Shown one piece after another: positions 28,163-38,151 of a stretch of 64,000 nt of DNA. The stretch spans positions 434,001 through 498,000 of the forward strand of contig NZ_FOYI01000002.1 in assembly GCF_900116005.1 (NCBI RefSeq). Direction: 5' to 3'. Each line of letters opens with the position of its first letter. The stretch's first letter is position 1. The stretch is from Poseidonocella sedimentorum. GTDB taxonomy: Bacteria; Pseudomonadota; Alphaproteobacteria; Rhodobacterales; Rhodobacteraceae. A model generated the notes under the pieces. The model searched no databases. It was not told the origin of the DNA and worked only from the letters and a program-made list of their open reading frames with translations. A program made the translations under genes and the position numbers.

Positions 28163-28266
28163 CGCGCGGGTCCGGGCCGAAACCGGGGCCGTCGCGGCAA
28201 TGCGATGGACAGGACCGGTGCGCTTGCCTAAACCTGTGACGGGACAGGAACATTCTGGGGGACATC

Positions 28267-30366
28267 ATGCGGCGGTTGGCTTGGATTTGCGCGGGTGCGC
28301 TGTGCGCCGGTGCCGCGTTCGCGCCGGTCTGGGCCCATGCGCGGCAGAGCCTTGAGGGCGCGCCGCGGCTCTCCTTTTACGGTGTGCCCGGCCTCGTCGA
28401 GACGCCCGATGCCGCGGTGATGCCCGATGGCACGCTCTCGGCCACGCTGAGCGCCTTCGGGTCGATCCGCCATACCGCGATCAACTACCAATTTGCCCCG
28501 CGCCTGAGCGGGACATTCCGCTACAGCCGTTTCGAAGGGCTCTTTCCCGAGGGCCGAGAGGAAGACGCCTATTACGACCGCAGCTTCGATCTCAAGTTCC
28601 AGATCCTCGAGGAAACGGCGCGCCGCCCGGCCCTCGCCGTCGGGCTCACGGATTTCCTCGGGACGGGCCTTCTGGAGAGCGAATACCTCGTGGCGAGCAA
28701 GACCGTTGCGCCGGGCCTCACGCTGAGCGGCGGCATCGGCTGGGGGCGGCTCGGGGGCGACGGGGCGCTTGGCCGGATCGGCTCCCGGCCCACGGCGCTG
28801 CGCGGCGAAGGCGGCATTCCCAATGTCGATCGCTGGTTCCGCGGCCCGGTCAGCGGCTTCGGCGGGCTGCGCTATGCCCCGCCGGACGCGCGCTGGAGCG
28901 CGGTGCTGGACTACTCCCCCGATCCTTTCGAGGCCGAACTTGCCGACGGGATCATCGAGCACGAGACCCCCTGGAATTTCGGGCTCGACTACCGTTTCCG
29001 CAACGGGGCGCAGCTCTCGCTCTACTCGCTGCACGGCGCCGAGATCGGCGCGCAGCTGAGCATCCATCTCAACCCGCATGTGCATCCGGTCCCCTCGGGG
29101 CTTGAGCCCGCGCCGCTCCCGGTTGCGCCCCGCCAGAGCGCGGGCGATCTCGGCTGGGTGAGCGATGGCGCCACCGCCGCGCGCAGCCGCGACGCGCTCG
29201 CGCAGCTCCTCGACGGGGAGGGCATGCGCCTTGTGGGGCTCGAACTCGCAGACACGCGCGCAACCCTTCGCCTCGCCAACGGGCGTTACAGCGCCGAGGC
29301 CCAGGCCATCGGCCGCGCCGCCCGGGCGATGAGCCGCACCTTGCCCGCGTCGGTCGAAGAGTTCCGCATCGTCCCCATCGTGGATGGGATGGCGCTCTCG
29401 GCGGTGACCGTCCGGCGCAGCGATATCGAGGCGCTCGAATTCGCCCCCGCAGAGGCGATCCGCGCCCGGGCCGAGATCGCCGAAGCCGACCTCGCCGGAG
29501 CCAACGCCGACCAAGAGATCGCGCCGCGCCTCTCCTGGTCAATCGCGCCCTATCTCCAGCTCAGCGTTTTCGATCCCGAATCGCCGCTCCGCTCGGACCG
29601 GGGTCTGCGCTTCTCGGCGGCCTACCGCCTTGCGCCGGGGCTGGTGGCGTCCGGGGCGATCAATGCCAAACTGGCGGGCAATCTTGACGATATCTCGCGG
29701 CGCGACGAAAGCGGATTGCCCCGGGTGCGCACCGATGCCGCGCTCTACTCCAAGGAGGGCAATCCGGCGCTCTCCTACCTGACGCTGACCCAATTCACCC
29801 GCCCCGCCGAGCATCTCTATGCCAAGTTCGAGGCCGGGTATCTGGAGCCGATGTTCGCCGGGGTGGCGAGCGAGCTGCTGTGGAAACCGGTGGACAGCCG
29901 GCTGGGCTTCGGCGTCGAGCTGGCCTGGGCCCGCCAGCGCGATTTCGACCAGAGGTTCGGGCTGCGAGACTATGACACCGTGACCGGCCACGCTTCGGCC
30001 TACTACGATTTCGGCAACGGCTACCTCGGGCAGCTCGACGTGGGCCGCTACCTCGCCGGTGACTATGGCGCGACCGTTTCGCTCGACCGGGAATTCGCCA
30101 ACGGCTGGCGCGTGGGGGCCTATGCCACGCTGACCGACGCGGAGCCGGAGGATTTCGGCGAGGGATCCTTCGACAAGGGCATCCGCATCACCATCCCGAC
30201 GAACTGGACCCTCGGGACAGCATCGCGGCAGGACAACACCATCGACATCCGCTCGTTGACCCGCGACGGCGGCGCGCGCCTCAATCTGCGCAACCGGCTG
30301 CACGACAAGGTGCGCGACTACCACACGCAGGAGATCAGCGAAAGCTGGGGGAGGTTCTGGCGATGA
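28267..30366 (+). CDS. YjbH-domain outer-membrane exopolysaccharide protein
   Basis: 699 residues. A signal peptide covers about 1-26 with cleavage after AHA. The mature protein is rich in alternating beta strands with aromatic residues (for example SFYGVPGLVETPDA near the N-terminus), as expected for YjbH/GfcD, a predicted outer-membrane beta-barrel needed for exopolysaccharide or group 4 capsule. It overlaps the YjbF-like lipoprotein gene by 4 bases. It follows rfbCBDA in the same direction, which suggests the rhamnose is for this polymer. Confidence 0.85.
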   Translation: MRRLAWICAGALCAGAAFAPVWAHARQSLEGAPRLSFYGVPGLVETPDAAVMPDGTLSATLSAFGSIRHTAINYQFAPRLSGTFRYSRFEGLFPEGREEDAYYDRSFDLKFQILEETARRPALAVGLTDFLGTGLLESEYLVASKTVAPGLTLSGGIGWGRLGGDGALGRIGSRPTALRGEGGIPNVDRWFRGPVSGFGGLRYAPPDARWSAVLDYSPDPFEAELADGIIEHETPWNFGLDYRFRNGAQLSLYSLHGAEIGAQLSIHLNPHVHPVPSGLEPAPLPVAPRQSAGDLGWVSDGATAARSRDALAQLLDGEGMRLVGLELADTRATLRLANGRYSAEAQAIGRAARAMSRTLPASVEEFRIVPIVDGMALSAVTVRRSDIEALEFAPAEAIRARAEIAEADLAGANADQEIAPRLSWSIAPYLQLSVFDPESPLRSDRGLRFSAAYRLAPGLVASGAINAKLAGNLDDISRRDESGLPRVRTDAALYSKEGNPALSYLTLTQFTRPAEHLYAKFEAGYLEPMFAGVASELLWKPVDSRLGFGVELAWARQRDFDQRFGLRDYDTVTGHASAYYDFGNGYLGQLDVGRYLAGDYGATVSLDREFANGWRVGAYATLTDAEPEDFGEGSFDKGIRITIPTNWTLGTASRQDNTIDIRSLTRDGGARLNLRNRLHDKVRDYHTQEISESWGRFWR

Positions 30367-31004
30367 CACGGCTCTTCACCGCGGCGCTCGCGCTGGTCTT
30401 GCTCGCGGGCTGTTCGAGCGATCCGAACTATCGCTCGCCCATGGTCACGGTCGTCCAGCAGCTTCGCACGCAGCTCACGCTGATGCGCGAGGCGCAACAG
30501 CTGCCCCCTCCCGAAGCGGTACTTGCGGCGACCGAAGCGCCGGTGATCCTCGTAACGAGCGAGAGCACCGGGCTGGCGGGGTATCTGGTGGAAATCGAAA
30601 CCAACGGGCCGGTGCACACCTTCGGCACCTCCGACCGGCGGAGCATGAGTTTCAATGGCGGTCTGCTGGTGGCGACGCGCGGGCTTGGGGACGATCTGAT
30701 GTCGACCGATGTGACGGCGGCGCTGGCCGCGTTGCGCGGGGCCACAGGAGCAGTGACCGCGGGGCCAGAGTTCACGGCGCGGCGCGAGGTTCTGCTTCTC
30801 GGTGGCGCCGGGGGGAGCGAGCGTTTTGTCTTCGATTGCACCTACGCGCGCGTCGAAGACGGGGTCGTGACCGAGCGCTGCGCGGGGCCGGAAGCGCGCT
30901 TCACCAACAGCTTCAGCGTCGGACCCGACGGCCATCTGCTCCGCTCGCGCCAGTGGATCAGCCCCAATCTCGGCTCGGTCGACATCCAGCACCTGCGGCA
31001 CTGA
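30363..31004 (+). CDS. YjbF/GfcB-like lipoprotein
   Basis: 213 residues with a lipoprotein signal peptide; the lipobox is LLAGC with Cys20 lipidated. The mature part matches the YjbF/GfcB pattern: an early helix (VVQQLRTQLTLMR), a middle TRGLGDDLMSTD segment, and C-terminal FTNSFSVGPDG with RSRQWISP. In E. coli the partners are YjbE, G and H; here only YjbH is adjacent, in the order H-F. It probably works at the outer membrane in polymer export. Confidence 0.85.
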   Translation: MTRLFTAALALVLLAGCSSDPNYRSPMVTVVQQLRTQLTLMREAQQLPPPEAVLAATEAPVILVTSESTGLAGYLVEIETNGPVHTFGTSDRRSMSFNGGLLVATRGLGDDLMSTDVTAALAALRGATGAVTAGPEFTARREVLLLGGAGGSERFVFDCTYARVEDGVVTERCAGPEARFTNSFSVGPDGHLLRSRQWISPNLGSVDIQHLRH

Positions 31005-31019
31005 CCGCCGCCCGCCGCG

Positions 31020-31829
31020 CTATCTCTCCGGGGCCGCGCCGCAGCGTTGCCAGCCATCCGCGCTGACCTCGTAGCGCACCGTGCCCGCCGGGCGGAAGCG
31101 CCCGCGCTCGCCCACCATCCGCGTGGCCGAGACGGCCCGGCCCGAGCAATCGAGGATGGCGAAATCGTTTGGCGTCCCGCGCCGGCGGGTTGAGAGGCCG
31201 GTCCCGCAATGGAGTTGCAGCGTCATGTCCGCGCCCTTGCGGCGGATGAAGGGCTCGAAGAGCCACTGGTGCAGATGGCCCGAGAGGATCATATGCGGCC
31301 CCGCCGCGGCCCAGGTCTCCAGCGCCTTGGGCGCGCCGACCATCAGTTTCTTTTCGACCTCGGGCGCATGGTGAAACGGATGATGCGCGACGATGATGGG
31401 CAGCCGCCCGCCCGCGCGCGCGATCGCCTCGGCGATCCGCTCCCGGTCCGCGCGCCGGACGCGGCCGCGCTGATGGGCGAAGGGGTCGGCGGTGTTGAGC
31501 CCGAGGAGCAGCACATCGCCAAGTTCCTGCTGCGGGGCGAGCTCATGCGCGATCCAGCGGCGGTAGGGCCCGTAGGGCGCGAGGAGGCGCAGGGGCAGAT
31601 TGAAGAGCGGAATGTCGTGGTTGCCGGGCACGCCGATCCACGGCCGCCCGAGCCCGCGCATGAAGGCGCGCGCGGCGCGAAACTGGCTGGCGCGGGCGCG
31701 CTGGACGAAATCCCCGGCCATGACCACGAGATCCGGCGCGGCGGCCTCGATCGCCTCCGTCAGCGGCCCGAGGAGCTCGGGGTCCTCGCGCCCGAAATGC
31801 AGATCGCTGATCTGAACGAGACGGATCAC
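31020..31829 (-). CDS. Calcineurin-like metallophosphoesterase
   Basis: 269 residues. All metal-site blocks are present: DLH (Asp9, His11), GD (Asp40), GNHD (Asn70, His71), AHHP and GHLH. The GTG at 31829 overlaps the stop of the lipid-kinase gene (GTGA at 31826-31829); longer in-frame starts would lie deep inside that gene. The substrate is unknown. The pairing with a diacylglycerol-kinase-type enzyme hints at a phospholipid or UDP-sugar-lipid phosphoester. Confidence 0.88.
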   Translation of the reverse strand: MIRLVQISDLHFGREDPELLGPLTEAIEAAAPDLVVMAGDFVQRARASQFRAARAFMRGLGRPWIGVPGNHDIPLFNLPLRLLAPYGPYRRWIAHELAPQQELGDVLLLGLNTADPFAHQRGRVRRADRERIAEAIARAGGRLPIIVAHHPFHHAPEVEKKLMVGAPKALETWAAAGPHMILSGHLHQWLFEPFIRRKGADMTLQLHCGTGLSTRRRGTPNDFAILDCSGRAVSATRMVGERGRFRPAGTVRYEVSADGWQRCGAAPER

Positions 31830-32794
31830 GCCGTCGCGGCCTCTGGGCGGGTGTCGCTTTGGGCGCCTGCGGCCCGCTCGGCGGGGATGCGCACTCGGAG
31901 CGCATCGCGCAGGATCTCGAACTCGAAGGGCGCCTTCATCCGGCAACGCTCGCCGTCGAGCGCCACGAGGCGCGCGGCGCGGCGCGTTTCGACCACCACC
32001 CTCTCGCCGGTCAGGAGCGTGTAGTCGCGCCCCTGTCGTACGCCGCCAAAGGCGATGCGCAGCGCCTTCCAGATCAGCAGGAACCGCCCGCAATCGGGCG
32101 CGAGCAGGAGGGCGAACTTGCCATCGCGGATCGCTTCGGCGCCTTTGAATCCGAATTGCTCAAGCTGGTAGGCGCTCATCGCCGCGAAGATCATCGGCGC
32201 GCGGGCGCTGCGTTCCGTGCCATCGACGGTGATGCGCATCTGGAGCGGACGATAGACCGTCACCATCGCCACCAGCACCGACCAATAGGCGGCCAGCCGG
32301 GAGCGGCCCCAGCGGTCATAGACCGTCTCGCGGATGCGCAGGATGAGCGGGTAGAGGCCGATGCTGGCGTTGTTGATGAAGATCTCGCCGTTGACCGAGC
32401 CGAGGCTGACCGGCGCGCTCTCGCCGGTGCAGATCGCGTCGATGGCCTCGTCGAGCTCCAACGGGACGCCGATGCGGCGCGCGAAATAGTTGAACGTACC
32501 GCGGGGCAATACGCCGAGATCGGTGCCACGCCCGGCCAGCGCCGCGGCCACGGCGCAGATGGTCCCGTCGCCGCCGGCGGCAATGACGCACTCAGGCTCA
32601 GCGCGCTCGACGGCGGCGATGACCTGCGCGCCGATGTCGCTGTCCGGCGAGAGCTCGACCAGCTCGGCGCGCCAGCCGTGTGTGGCAAGCCGCTCCTTGA
32701 TCCGCGCGCTCTCGGTGTCATCCGTTCCGGTGCCCGAGGCGCGGTTGAGCACCACGAGGCAGCGCGGGCCGGTGGTGTCTTGGGCGTTTGCCAT
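31826..32794 (-). CDS. Diacylglycerol/lipid kinase family protein
   Basis: 322 residues of the DAGK catalytic family (NAD-kinase-like fold). The nucleotide motif GGDGT lies at 74-78 after AVERAEPECVIAA, followed by LGVLPRGTFNYFARR. The ATG at 32794 has GGAG upstream on the minus strand; an in-frame start at 32887 would overlap the next gene. The likely reaction is phosphorylation of a lipid such as diacylglycerol or a sphingoid base; specificity cannot be read. It is coupled to the phosphoesterase downstream. Confidence 0.85.
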   Translation of the reverse strand: MANAQDTTGPRCLVVLNRASGTGTDDTESARIKERLATHGWRAELVELSPDSDIGAQVIAAVERAEPECVIAAGGDGTICAVAAALAGRGTDLGVLPRGTFNYFARRIGVPLELDEAIDAICTGESAPVSLGSVNGEIFINNASIGLYPLILRIRETVYDRWGRSRLAAYWSVLVAMVTVYRPLQMRITVDGTERSARAPMIFAAMSAYQLEQFGFKGAEAIRDGKFALLLAPDCGRFLLIWKALRIAFGGVRQGRDYTLLTGERVVVETRRAARLVALDGERCRMKAPFEFEILRDALRVRIPAERAAGAQSDTRPEAATA

Positions 32795-32883
32795 GTTGGT
32801 CTCTCCTGCTGACGCAGGACAAACGCGGGTGAGGCCGGTCCGTTCCCATGGGTCAGAGATAGACTGAATTTGAGCCGCTGGCG

Positions 32884-33459
32884 TCAATCCGATCCGAGCA
32901 GTGTGGCAAGTGTGCGCTGATCTGGAAGTCCGGTGACAGGCAATCCGCGCGCCGTTTGGAACGCGGTCAGGGCATTGGCGAGCTCGGCGTCTTCGGTGCC
33001 GGGGGGGATGCCAGCATCGGCCAGCGCATCCCGGACCTGGGCGAGAACCGCCTCGTAAAGCACGGTGATCTGATCACCATTGCGCATGGCCACGAATTCC
33101 GACGGCTCGGTGAGCGCGCCGGGCGCAAGATAGCGCACAAGCTCTTGCGCCGCACGTTCGACGCTCGCATCTGGCTGCGCGCTACAGAATTGCCGGATCA
33201 ACCCCAGCGTGATGCCGGGCGTTTGCCAAGGGCTGAGATCAAAGATTTCCGGCATCAGCCGGTGATGTGCGGTGAGATAGCCGGTGAGCCAGGCGGCGGT
33301 TTCGCGCAGTTCGGGCGCGGCCGTGTCCATCGCCCTGAAGGCGGCGCAGCTGGTCCGGCCCGGGCCTTCGACGGCGTAGCTTTGCGCCGGGCTTTGCTGC
33401 GCCTGGGCGAGGAGGAGCGCCGCGGCGATGAGCGTCGCGGGGCCGCGCGGGCTGGACAT
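32884..33459 (-). CDS. Exported HdeA-like plus peptidoglycan-binding domain protein
   Basis: 191 residues. Residues 1-26 form a signal peptide. Residues about 36-112 resemble an HdeA-type domain with two cysteines (38 and 92) set to form a disulfide and a conserved WLTGY stretch. Residues about 130-190 are a PGBD-type peptidoglycan-binding domain (ALTAFQTARGLPVTG). The product is probably periplasmic and wall-associated. It begins 5 bases after the stop of the VPLPA-CTERM gene, so the two are cotranscribed. The function is unknown. Confidence 0.7.
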   Translation of the reverse strand: MSSPRGPATLIAAALLLAQAQQSPAQSYAVEGPGRTSCAAFRAMDTAAPELRETAAWLTGYLTAHHRLMPEIFDLSPWQTPGITLGLIRQFCSAQPDASVERAAQELVRYLAPGALTEPSEFVAMRNGDQITVLYEAVLAQVRDALADAGIPPGTEDAELANALTAFQTARGLPVTGLPDQRTLATLLGSD

Positions 33460-33464
33460 CGTGA

Positions 33465-34883
33465 TCAGGAAGCGCGGCGGCGTATGCGCGCGACTGCGAG
33501 CCCGCCAAGGCCCGTGAGCAGGAGACCCATCCCCGCGGGAAGCGGCACCGTGGACGGTGCGCCGACGGTTTCGACCAGTGCGGTCTGGGTGATGGCCGTG
33601 TTGGTTCCCGCGCCGGCGAAGCCGAATCCGGCGACGAACGTCACGAAATCGCTCGGGTCGATGGCGTTGGCAGTCCAGATCCCTTCGAGCTTGAGCGCGC
33701 GCACGCCGTCCGCTTCCGCGAAGGTCAGCGCATTGGCCGCAAGGTCGCCCGGATCGGAGGGCAGGACGTTGAACACCTCGCCATCCCGCGCGCCGCCCAC
33801 AACTGTGACCTTGTACCCCGCGAAACCGGCGGGGACGGCCACGGCGCCTTCGGACGGGGCGATGAACGTGGTGATTACGCCATCGCCTTCCAACGCATAG
33901 AGGTAACCCACGGCGATTTCGGGATCGATGAAGACGATGTCCCCGGCCCCGGCACCAGCCACGTCGAAGGAAAATACCGGCGCGTCATCGCCGTCTCCAG
34001 CCGCGCTGGGCAGGAGCGGGCTCTCTTCGCTGCTGCCATCGGCGGCGCCGAAGTTGGTGAAGCTGAGATCGCCCGCGACGATCTCGCTGGAGACGCTGGT
34101 TTCATACTTCAGATGTCCCGCCGCGTAGGAAACGCCGGTCGGGAGTGTGCCGTCTTCTGTGTAGTGGCTCGATTCTTCGTATTCCATCATGGTGACGCGC
34201 AGGCCCGAGAAGAAGCTTTCATGGCTGTCAAAATCGCCCGCGTCATATTTCTCGAACCAGTCGTCCTCGAAGCCCATGAAGAGCGTGACACCGGAGGACT
34301 CGATGCCCGGTTCATCTTCAGAGTTGGCGTTGATCGCGAGGATATCGAGCGCCTCACCACCCTCGCCAACCACGGCGTTGTTGAGCGCAAAGACCTTGGA
34401 GCTGGTCATCAGGCCGGTGTCGACGACCGCGCCGCCGACGCTGACTTTGAAGATCGCGACGTCTGCACTCTCGCCGAGGAACTGGGCGTCGTCGGTGCTC
34501 GGGTTGGTTTCGAGAACGTCGATCGACTCGATGAAGCTTGCGTCGAAGGTCCATGTGCCGGTGACGGAGGCGCTGCTGGTCACAACCGAATCCGCCGTGG
34601 TCGGGCTGGTCGGGATCACGGAGCTGTCCCAGACACTGGCTTCGTCCTCCAGAATTCGGAGGTATTCATCGAAGAGGGCGTAACCCTCATGGATCGGATC
34701 AAAAACGCCCTGGTTGTCGTGGTAGTAGCTGGGGGACCAGCCGACCGCGACGTCCTGCGTGACGTCAAATGATCCGGTGACCTGAAAGGTCGAGGCGCCG
34801 GCAGCCGAAGCTGTCAGGCCGAGGGCGATCACGGCGGTACGAAGCAGGACGGATCGGGAAGTTTGTGTGTCGGAAAAATGCAT
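33465..34883 (-). CDS. VPLPA-CTERM exported protein 1
   Basis: 472 residues. A signal peptide covers about 1-30. The mature protein is acidic and rich in Ser, Thr, Gly and Asp with no known catalytic motif. The tail has VPLPA at 446-450, a hydrophobic segment and a final basic cluster RIRRR, which is the VPLPA-CTERM sorting signal recognised by an XrtD-type exosortase. Such proteins are linked to exopolysaccharide. It is followed at 5 bases by the HdeA-like gene. The upstream region is AT-rich. Confidence 0.85.
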   Translation of the reverse strand: MHFSDTQTSRSVLLRTAVIALGLTASAAGASTFQVTGSFDVTQDVAVGWSPSYYHDNQGVFDPIHEGYALFDEYLRILEDEASVWDSSVIPTSPTTADSVVTSSASVTGTWTFDASFIESIDVLETNPSTDDAQFLGESADVAIFKVSVGGAVVDTGLMTSSKVFALNNAVVGEGGEALDILAINANSEDEPGIESSGVTLFMGFEDDWFEKYDAGDFDSHESFFSGLRVTMMEYEESSHYTEDGTLPTGVSYAAGHLKYETSVSSEIVAGDLSFTNFGAADGSSEESPLLPSAAGDGDDAPVFSFDVAGAGAGDIVFIDPEIAVGYLYALEGDGVITTFIAPSEGAVAVPAGFAGYKVTVVGGARDGEVFNVLPSDPGDLAANALTFAEADGVRALKLEGIWTANAIDPSDFVTFVAGFGFAGAGTNTAITQTALVETVGAPSTVPLPAGMGLLLTGLGGLAVARIRRRAS

Positions 34884-35178
34884 TGCGCCGTCCTGACTTT
34901 GCCATCTCGTTCAATTGGTATCTAAAAAATCAACTTCGGTCAAAAGTGGTAACCGGCGCGCAATCGCGTGGAATGAGACTGTACACGACTGGATCACACG
35001 CAGGCGCGCCCTACTGAAATCCAAATGCCAGCAGGCTCGAAGCGCTTCAAGGATTTCGGTGTTTGCGGCAGGCAGCCTCCGGCAAAACTCAACCGACGTG
35101 GTCAAACTTTCCGCAAGCGCAGGCGCCGATATCGCTCACAGAGGGCGATTCGACGGTCGCGGGGGGATCGAAGTTCGG
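34884..35178. other. AT-rich intergenic region upstream of VPLPA-CTERM gene 1
   Basis: About 300 bases with no supported gene. On the minus strand it holds the promoter region of the VPLPA-CTERM gene, including an A/T-rich block near 34905-34935 with CAATTGGTA (plus strand 34912-34920). Plus-strand open frames here lack a ribosome site and protein character. Confidence 0.5.
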
Positions 35179-35210
35179 GATTCCGGGGAACTCTGAGGCC
35201 CCCCGGAATC
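35179..35210 (-). terminator. Hairpin after ahcY
   Basis: Perfect 10-bp stem: GATTCCGGGG (35179-35188) with CCCCGGAATC (35201-35210), 11 bases beyond the ahcY stop. No T-run follows on either strand, so it may work with Rho or stabilise the 3' end. Confidence 0.5.
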
Positions 35211-35221
35211 CGGGAATAGGC

Positions 35222-36610
35222 TCAGTAGCGGTAGTGCTCGGGCTTGAACGGGCCTTCGGGCGTCACGCCGATATAGGCGGCCTGATCCTTGTCGAGCGTG
35301 GTGAGACGGGCGCCGATGCGGCCAAGGTGGAGCCGGGCGACCTTCTCATCGAGATGCTTGGGCAGGATGTAGACCTTGTTGTCGTACTCATCGCCCTTGG
35401 TCCAGAGCTCGATCTGCGCCAGCACCTGGTTGGTGAAGGAGGCCGACATCACGAAGCTGGGGTGGCCGGTGGCGTTGCCGAGGTTCAGCAGGCGCCCCTC
35501 GGAGAGCAGGATGATGCGGTTGCCCGAGGGCAATTCGATCATGTCCACCTGTTCCTTGATGTTGGTCCACTTGTGGTTCTTGAGCGCCGCGACCTGAATT
35601 TCGTTGTCGAAATGGCCGATGTTGCCGACGATGGCCATGTCCTTCATCGCGCGCATGTGCTCCAGCCGGATCACGTCCTTGTTGCCGGTGGTGGTGATGA
35701 AGATGTCGGCGGTGTCGACCACGTCTTCCAGCAGCACGACCTCGAACCCGTCCATCGCCGCCTGCAGGGCGCAGATCGGATCGACCTCGGTGACCTTCAC
35801 GCGCGCGCCCGCGCCGCGCAAGCTCGCGGCCGAACCCTTGCCCACGTCGCCATAGCCGCAGACCACGGCGACCTTGCCGGCCATCATCGTGTCGGTCGCG
35901 CGGCGGATGCCATCGACGAGGCTTTCCTTGCAGCCGTATTTGTTGTCGAATTTCGACTTGGTCACGCTGTCGTTGACGTTGATCGCGGGGAAGGGAAGCT
36001 GGCCGTCGCGGACCAGTTGGTAGAGGCGGTTGACGCCGGTGGTTGTCTCTTCGGAGACGCCCTTGATCTGGTCGCGGGTCTTGGTGAACCAGCCCGGGGA
36101 CGCCGCCATGCGCTTGGCGATCTGGGCCTTGATGACGGCTTCTTCCTCGGATTCCGGTACGGGGATGATGTCCTCGCCCGCCTCGGCCCGCGCGCCGAGA
36201 AGCACGTAGAGCGTCGCATCGCCGCCATCGTCGAGGATGAGGTTGGGGCCGTCCTCGAAGAGGAAGGATTTGTCGAGGTAATCCCAGTGCTCTTCGAGCG
36301 TCTGGCCCTTGATCGCGAAGACCGGAACGCCGCTTTCGGCGATGGCCGCCGCCGCGTGGTCCTGGGTCGAGAAGATGTTGCACGAGGCCCAGCGGACATC
36401 GGCCCCGAGCGCCACGAGGGTCTCGATCAGCACGGCGGTCTGGATCGTCATGTGGAGCGATCCGGTGATGCGCGCGCCGGCGAGCGGCTTGGCCTCGCCA
36501 TATTCCTCGCGCAGCGCCATCAGCCCGGGCATTTCGGTTTCGGCGATATCGAGCTCCTTGCGGCCATAGGCGGCGAGGGCGATATCCTTCACAATATAGT
36601 CACCGGACAT
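35222..36610 (-). CDS. ahcY: Adenosylhomocysteinase
   Basis: 462 residues, normal length. Hydrolyses S-adenosylhomocysteine to adenosine and homocysteine with tightly bound NAD. Motifs: [43 protein letters not shown], and the NAD loop GYGDVGKG. It ends KPEHYRY as usual. The ATG at 36610 has GGAG upstream; a longer frame to 36970 enters murC antisense-like sequence and is rejected. It lies 115 bases downstream of murC, with a structured region between. Confidence 0.97.
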   Translation of the reverse strand: MSGDYIVKDIALAAYGRKELDIAETEMPGLMALREEYGEAKPLAGARITGSLHMTIQTAVLIETLVALGADVRWASCNIFSTQDHAAAAIAESGVPVFAIKGQTLEEHWDYLDKSFLFEDGPNLILDDGGDATLYVLLGARAEAGEDIIPVPESEEEAVIKAQIAKRMAASPGWFTKTRDQIKGVSEETTTGVNRLYQLVRDGQLPFPAINVNDSVTKSKFDNKYGCKESLVDGIRRATDTMMAGKVAVVCGYGDVGKGSAASLRGAGARVKVTEVDPICALQAAMDGFEVVLLEDVVDTADIFITTTGNKDVIRLEHMRAMKDMAIVGNIGHFDNEIQVAALKNHKWTNIKEQVDMIELPSGNRIILLSEGRLLNLGNATGHPSFVMSASFTNQVLAQIELWTKGDEYDNKVYILPKHLDEKVARLHLGRIGARLTTLDKDQAAYIGVTPEGPFKPEHYRY

Positions 36611-36637
36611 GTTACAAACTCCGAAATCCAGTTGGGT

Positions 36638-36678
36638 TGGCGCGACGGGTATCATCCCGCGACCGCGCCCGCAACGGT
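36638..36678 (-). other. Imperfect hairpin between murC and ahcY
   Basis: GTTGGCGCGACGGG and the matching CCCG...CGCGCC...CAAC on the same strand fold around a TATCAT loop with a small asymmetric bulge. It lies in the ahcY 5' leader on the minus strand. It could be a murC terminator or a leader structure. It does not match the SAH or SAM-SAH riboswitch cores I know. Confidence 0.3.
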
Positions 36679-36725
36679 TGTCGCCGCGCAGGGTTGAGGC
36701 TTCATTGACGGGGGCGCTGCGCCGT

Positions 36726-38132
36726 TCAGGAGGCCTTGGGCATGAGCCGCGCCGGCAGGTTGTTGGCCCATGTGCTGATGGTGCCCGCGCCGAGGCAGAC
36801 GACCATGTCACCGGGCCGCGCCTGTTCGCGCACCAACCGTTCAAGCTCGTCCTCGCTCTCGACGGTGCGGGCGTGGCGGTGGCCATGCTGGACGAGCCCG
36901 GCCACCAGATCGCGGTGGCTGGCGCCGGGGATCGGGTCCTCTCCCGCGGCAAAGACCTCGGCGATGCCAACCACGTCGGCCTCGTTGAAACAGGCGCAGA
37001 AATCCTCGAAGAGTGTCGAGAGGCGGGAAAACCGATGCGGCTGATGCACGGCGATCACGCGCCCCTCGCAGGCTTGACGCGCGGCTTTCAGGACGGCGGC
37101 GATTTCCACGGGGTGGTGGCCGTAGTCGTCGATGATGGTCACGCCATTCACCTCGCCCACGCGGGTGAAGCGCCGGTTGACGCCCCCGAAGGCGGCCAGC
37201 GCGCTGCGGATCTCGTCCTTGCGCATCCCAAGGTGCCGGGCCACGGCAATGGCCGAAAGCGCGTTGGAGACGTTGTGATCCCCCGGCATCGGCAGGCTAC
37301 AGCCCTCGATGGCCGTGTCCTCGCCCTGCAGCGCCACGTCGAAATGCGCCACGCCGCCTTTGTAGTGCAGGTTCACCGCCCGCACATCCGCCTGGGCATT
37401 GAAGCCGTAGGTGATCACGCGCCGGTCGCTGATCTTGCCCACCAGCGATTGCACCTCGGGGTGATCGGTGCAGCAGACGGCGAGGCCGTAGAACGGGATG
37501 TTGGAGACGAAATCGAGAAAGCCTTGGCGCAGGTTCTCGATCGAGCCCCAATGCTCCATGTGCTCGGGGTCGATATTGGTCACGATGGCGATGGTCGCGG
37601 GCAGGCGGTTGAACGTCCCGTCGCTTTCATCGGCCTCGACGACCATCCACTCGCCCTGGCCCATCCGCGCGTTGGAGCCATAGGCATGGATGATGCCGCC
37701 GTTGATCACCGTGGGGTCGATCCCGCCCGCATCGAGCAGTGTGGCGACCATCGTCGTCGTGGTGGTCTTGCCATGGGTGCCGGCGACGGCGACGTTGGAT
37801 TTCAGGCGCATCAGCTCGGCCAACATCTCCGCGCGGCGCACGACGGGCAGCCCGCGGGCGCGGGCGGCATCAAGCTCGGGGTTGCCCGGCTTGATCGCCG
37901 AGGAAATGACGACGACAGAGGCATCGCGCAGGTTCTCGGATTGCTGGCCCACGAAAATCCTGGCGCCAAGCTCGCCGAGCCTGTCGGTGATCTTGGAGCG
38001 TTTGAGATCCGAGCCCTGAACCGTGTAGCCGTGATTGATCAGCACCTCGGCGATGCCCGACATGCCGATGCCGCCGATCCCGACGAAATGGATCGGCCCG
38101 ACGTCGGAGGGGAGTTTGGTTGCTGGGCTCAT
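36726..38132 (-). CDS. murC: UDP-N-acetylmuramate--L-alanine ligase
   Basis: 468 residues. Adds the first amino acid, L-alanine, to UDP-MurNAc in the cytoplasm. The N-terminal motif [17 protein letters not shown], the ATP loop [33 protein letters not shown] and [10 protein letters not shown] all match MurC. It begins 20 bases after murG, in the fragment ftsW-murG-murC of the dcw cluster. Confidence 0.97.
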   Translation of the reverse strand: MSPATKLPSDVGPIHFVGIGGIGMSGIAEVLINHGYTVQGSDLKRSKITDRLGELGARIFVGQQSENLRDASVVVISSAIKPGNPELDAARARGLPVVRRAEMLAELMRLKSNVAVAGTHGKTTTTTMVATLLDAGGIDPTVINGGIIHAYGSNARMGQGEWMVVEADESDGTFNRLPATIAIVTNIDPEHMEHWGSIENLRQGFLDFVSNIPFYGLAVCCTDHPEVQSLVGKISDRRVITYGFNAQADVRAVNLHYKGGVAHFDVALQGEDTAIEGCSLPMPGDHNVSNALSAIAVARHLGMRKDEIRSALAAFGGVNRRFTRVGEVNGVTIIDDYGHHPVEIAAVLKAARQACEGRVIAVHQPHRFSRLSTLFEDFCACFNEADVVGIAEVFAAGEDPIPGASHRDLVAGLVQHGHRHARTVESEDELERLVREQARPGDMVVCLGAGTISTWANNLPARLMPKAS

Positions 38133-38151
38133 CTCGTACCTGCCTCGATTG

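Noticed and set aside
34915-35219. Small plus-strand open frames downstream of ahcY
   Set aside because: No ribosome site, poor codon pattern and overlap with the promoter region of the VPLPA-CTERM gene and the ahcY hairpin.
36611-36725. SAH or SAM-SAH riboswitch before ahcY
   Set aside because: The leader has a hairpin, but neither the SAH nor the SAM-SAH conserved core is readable, so only a generic structure is reported.
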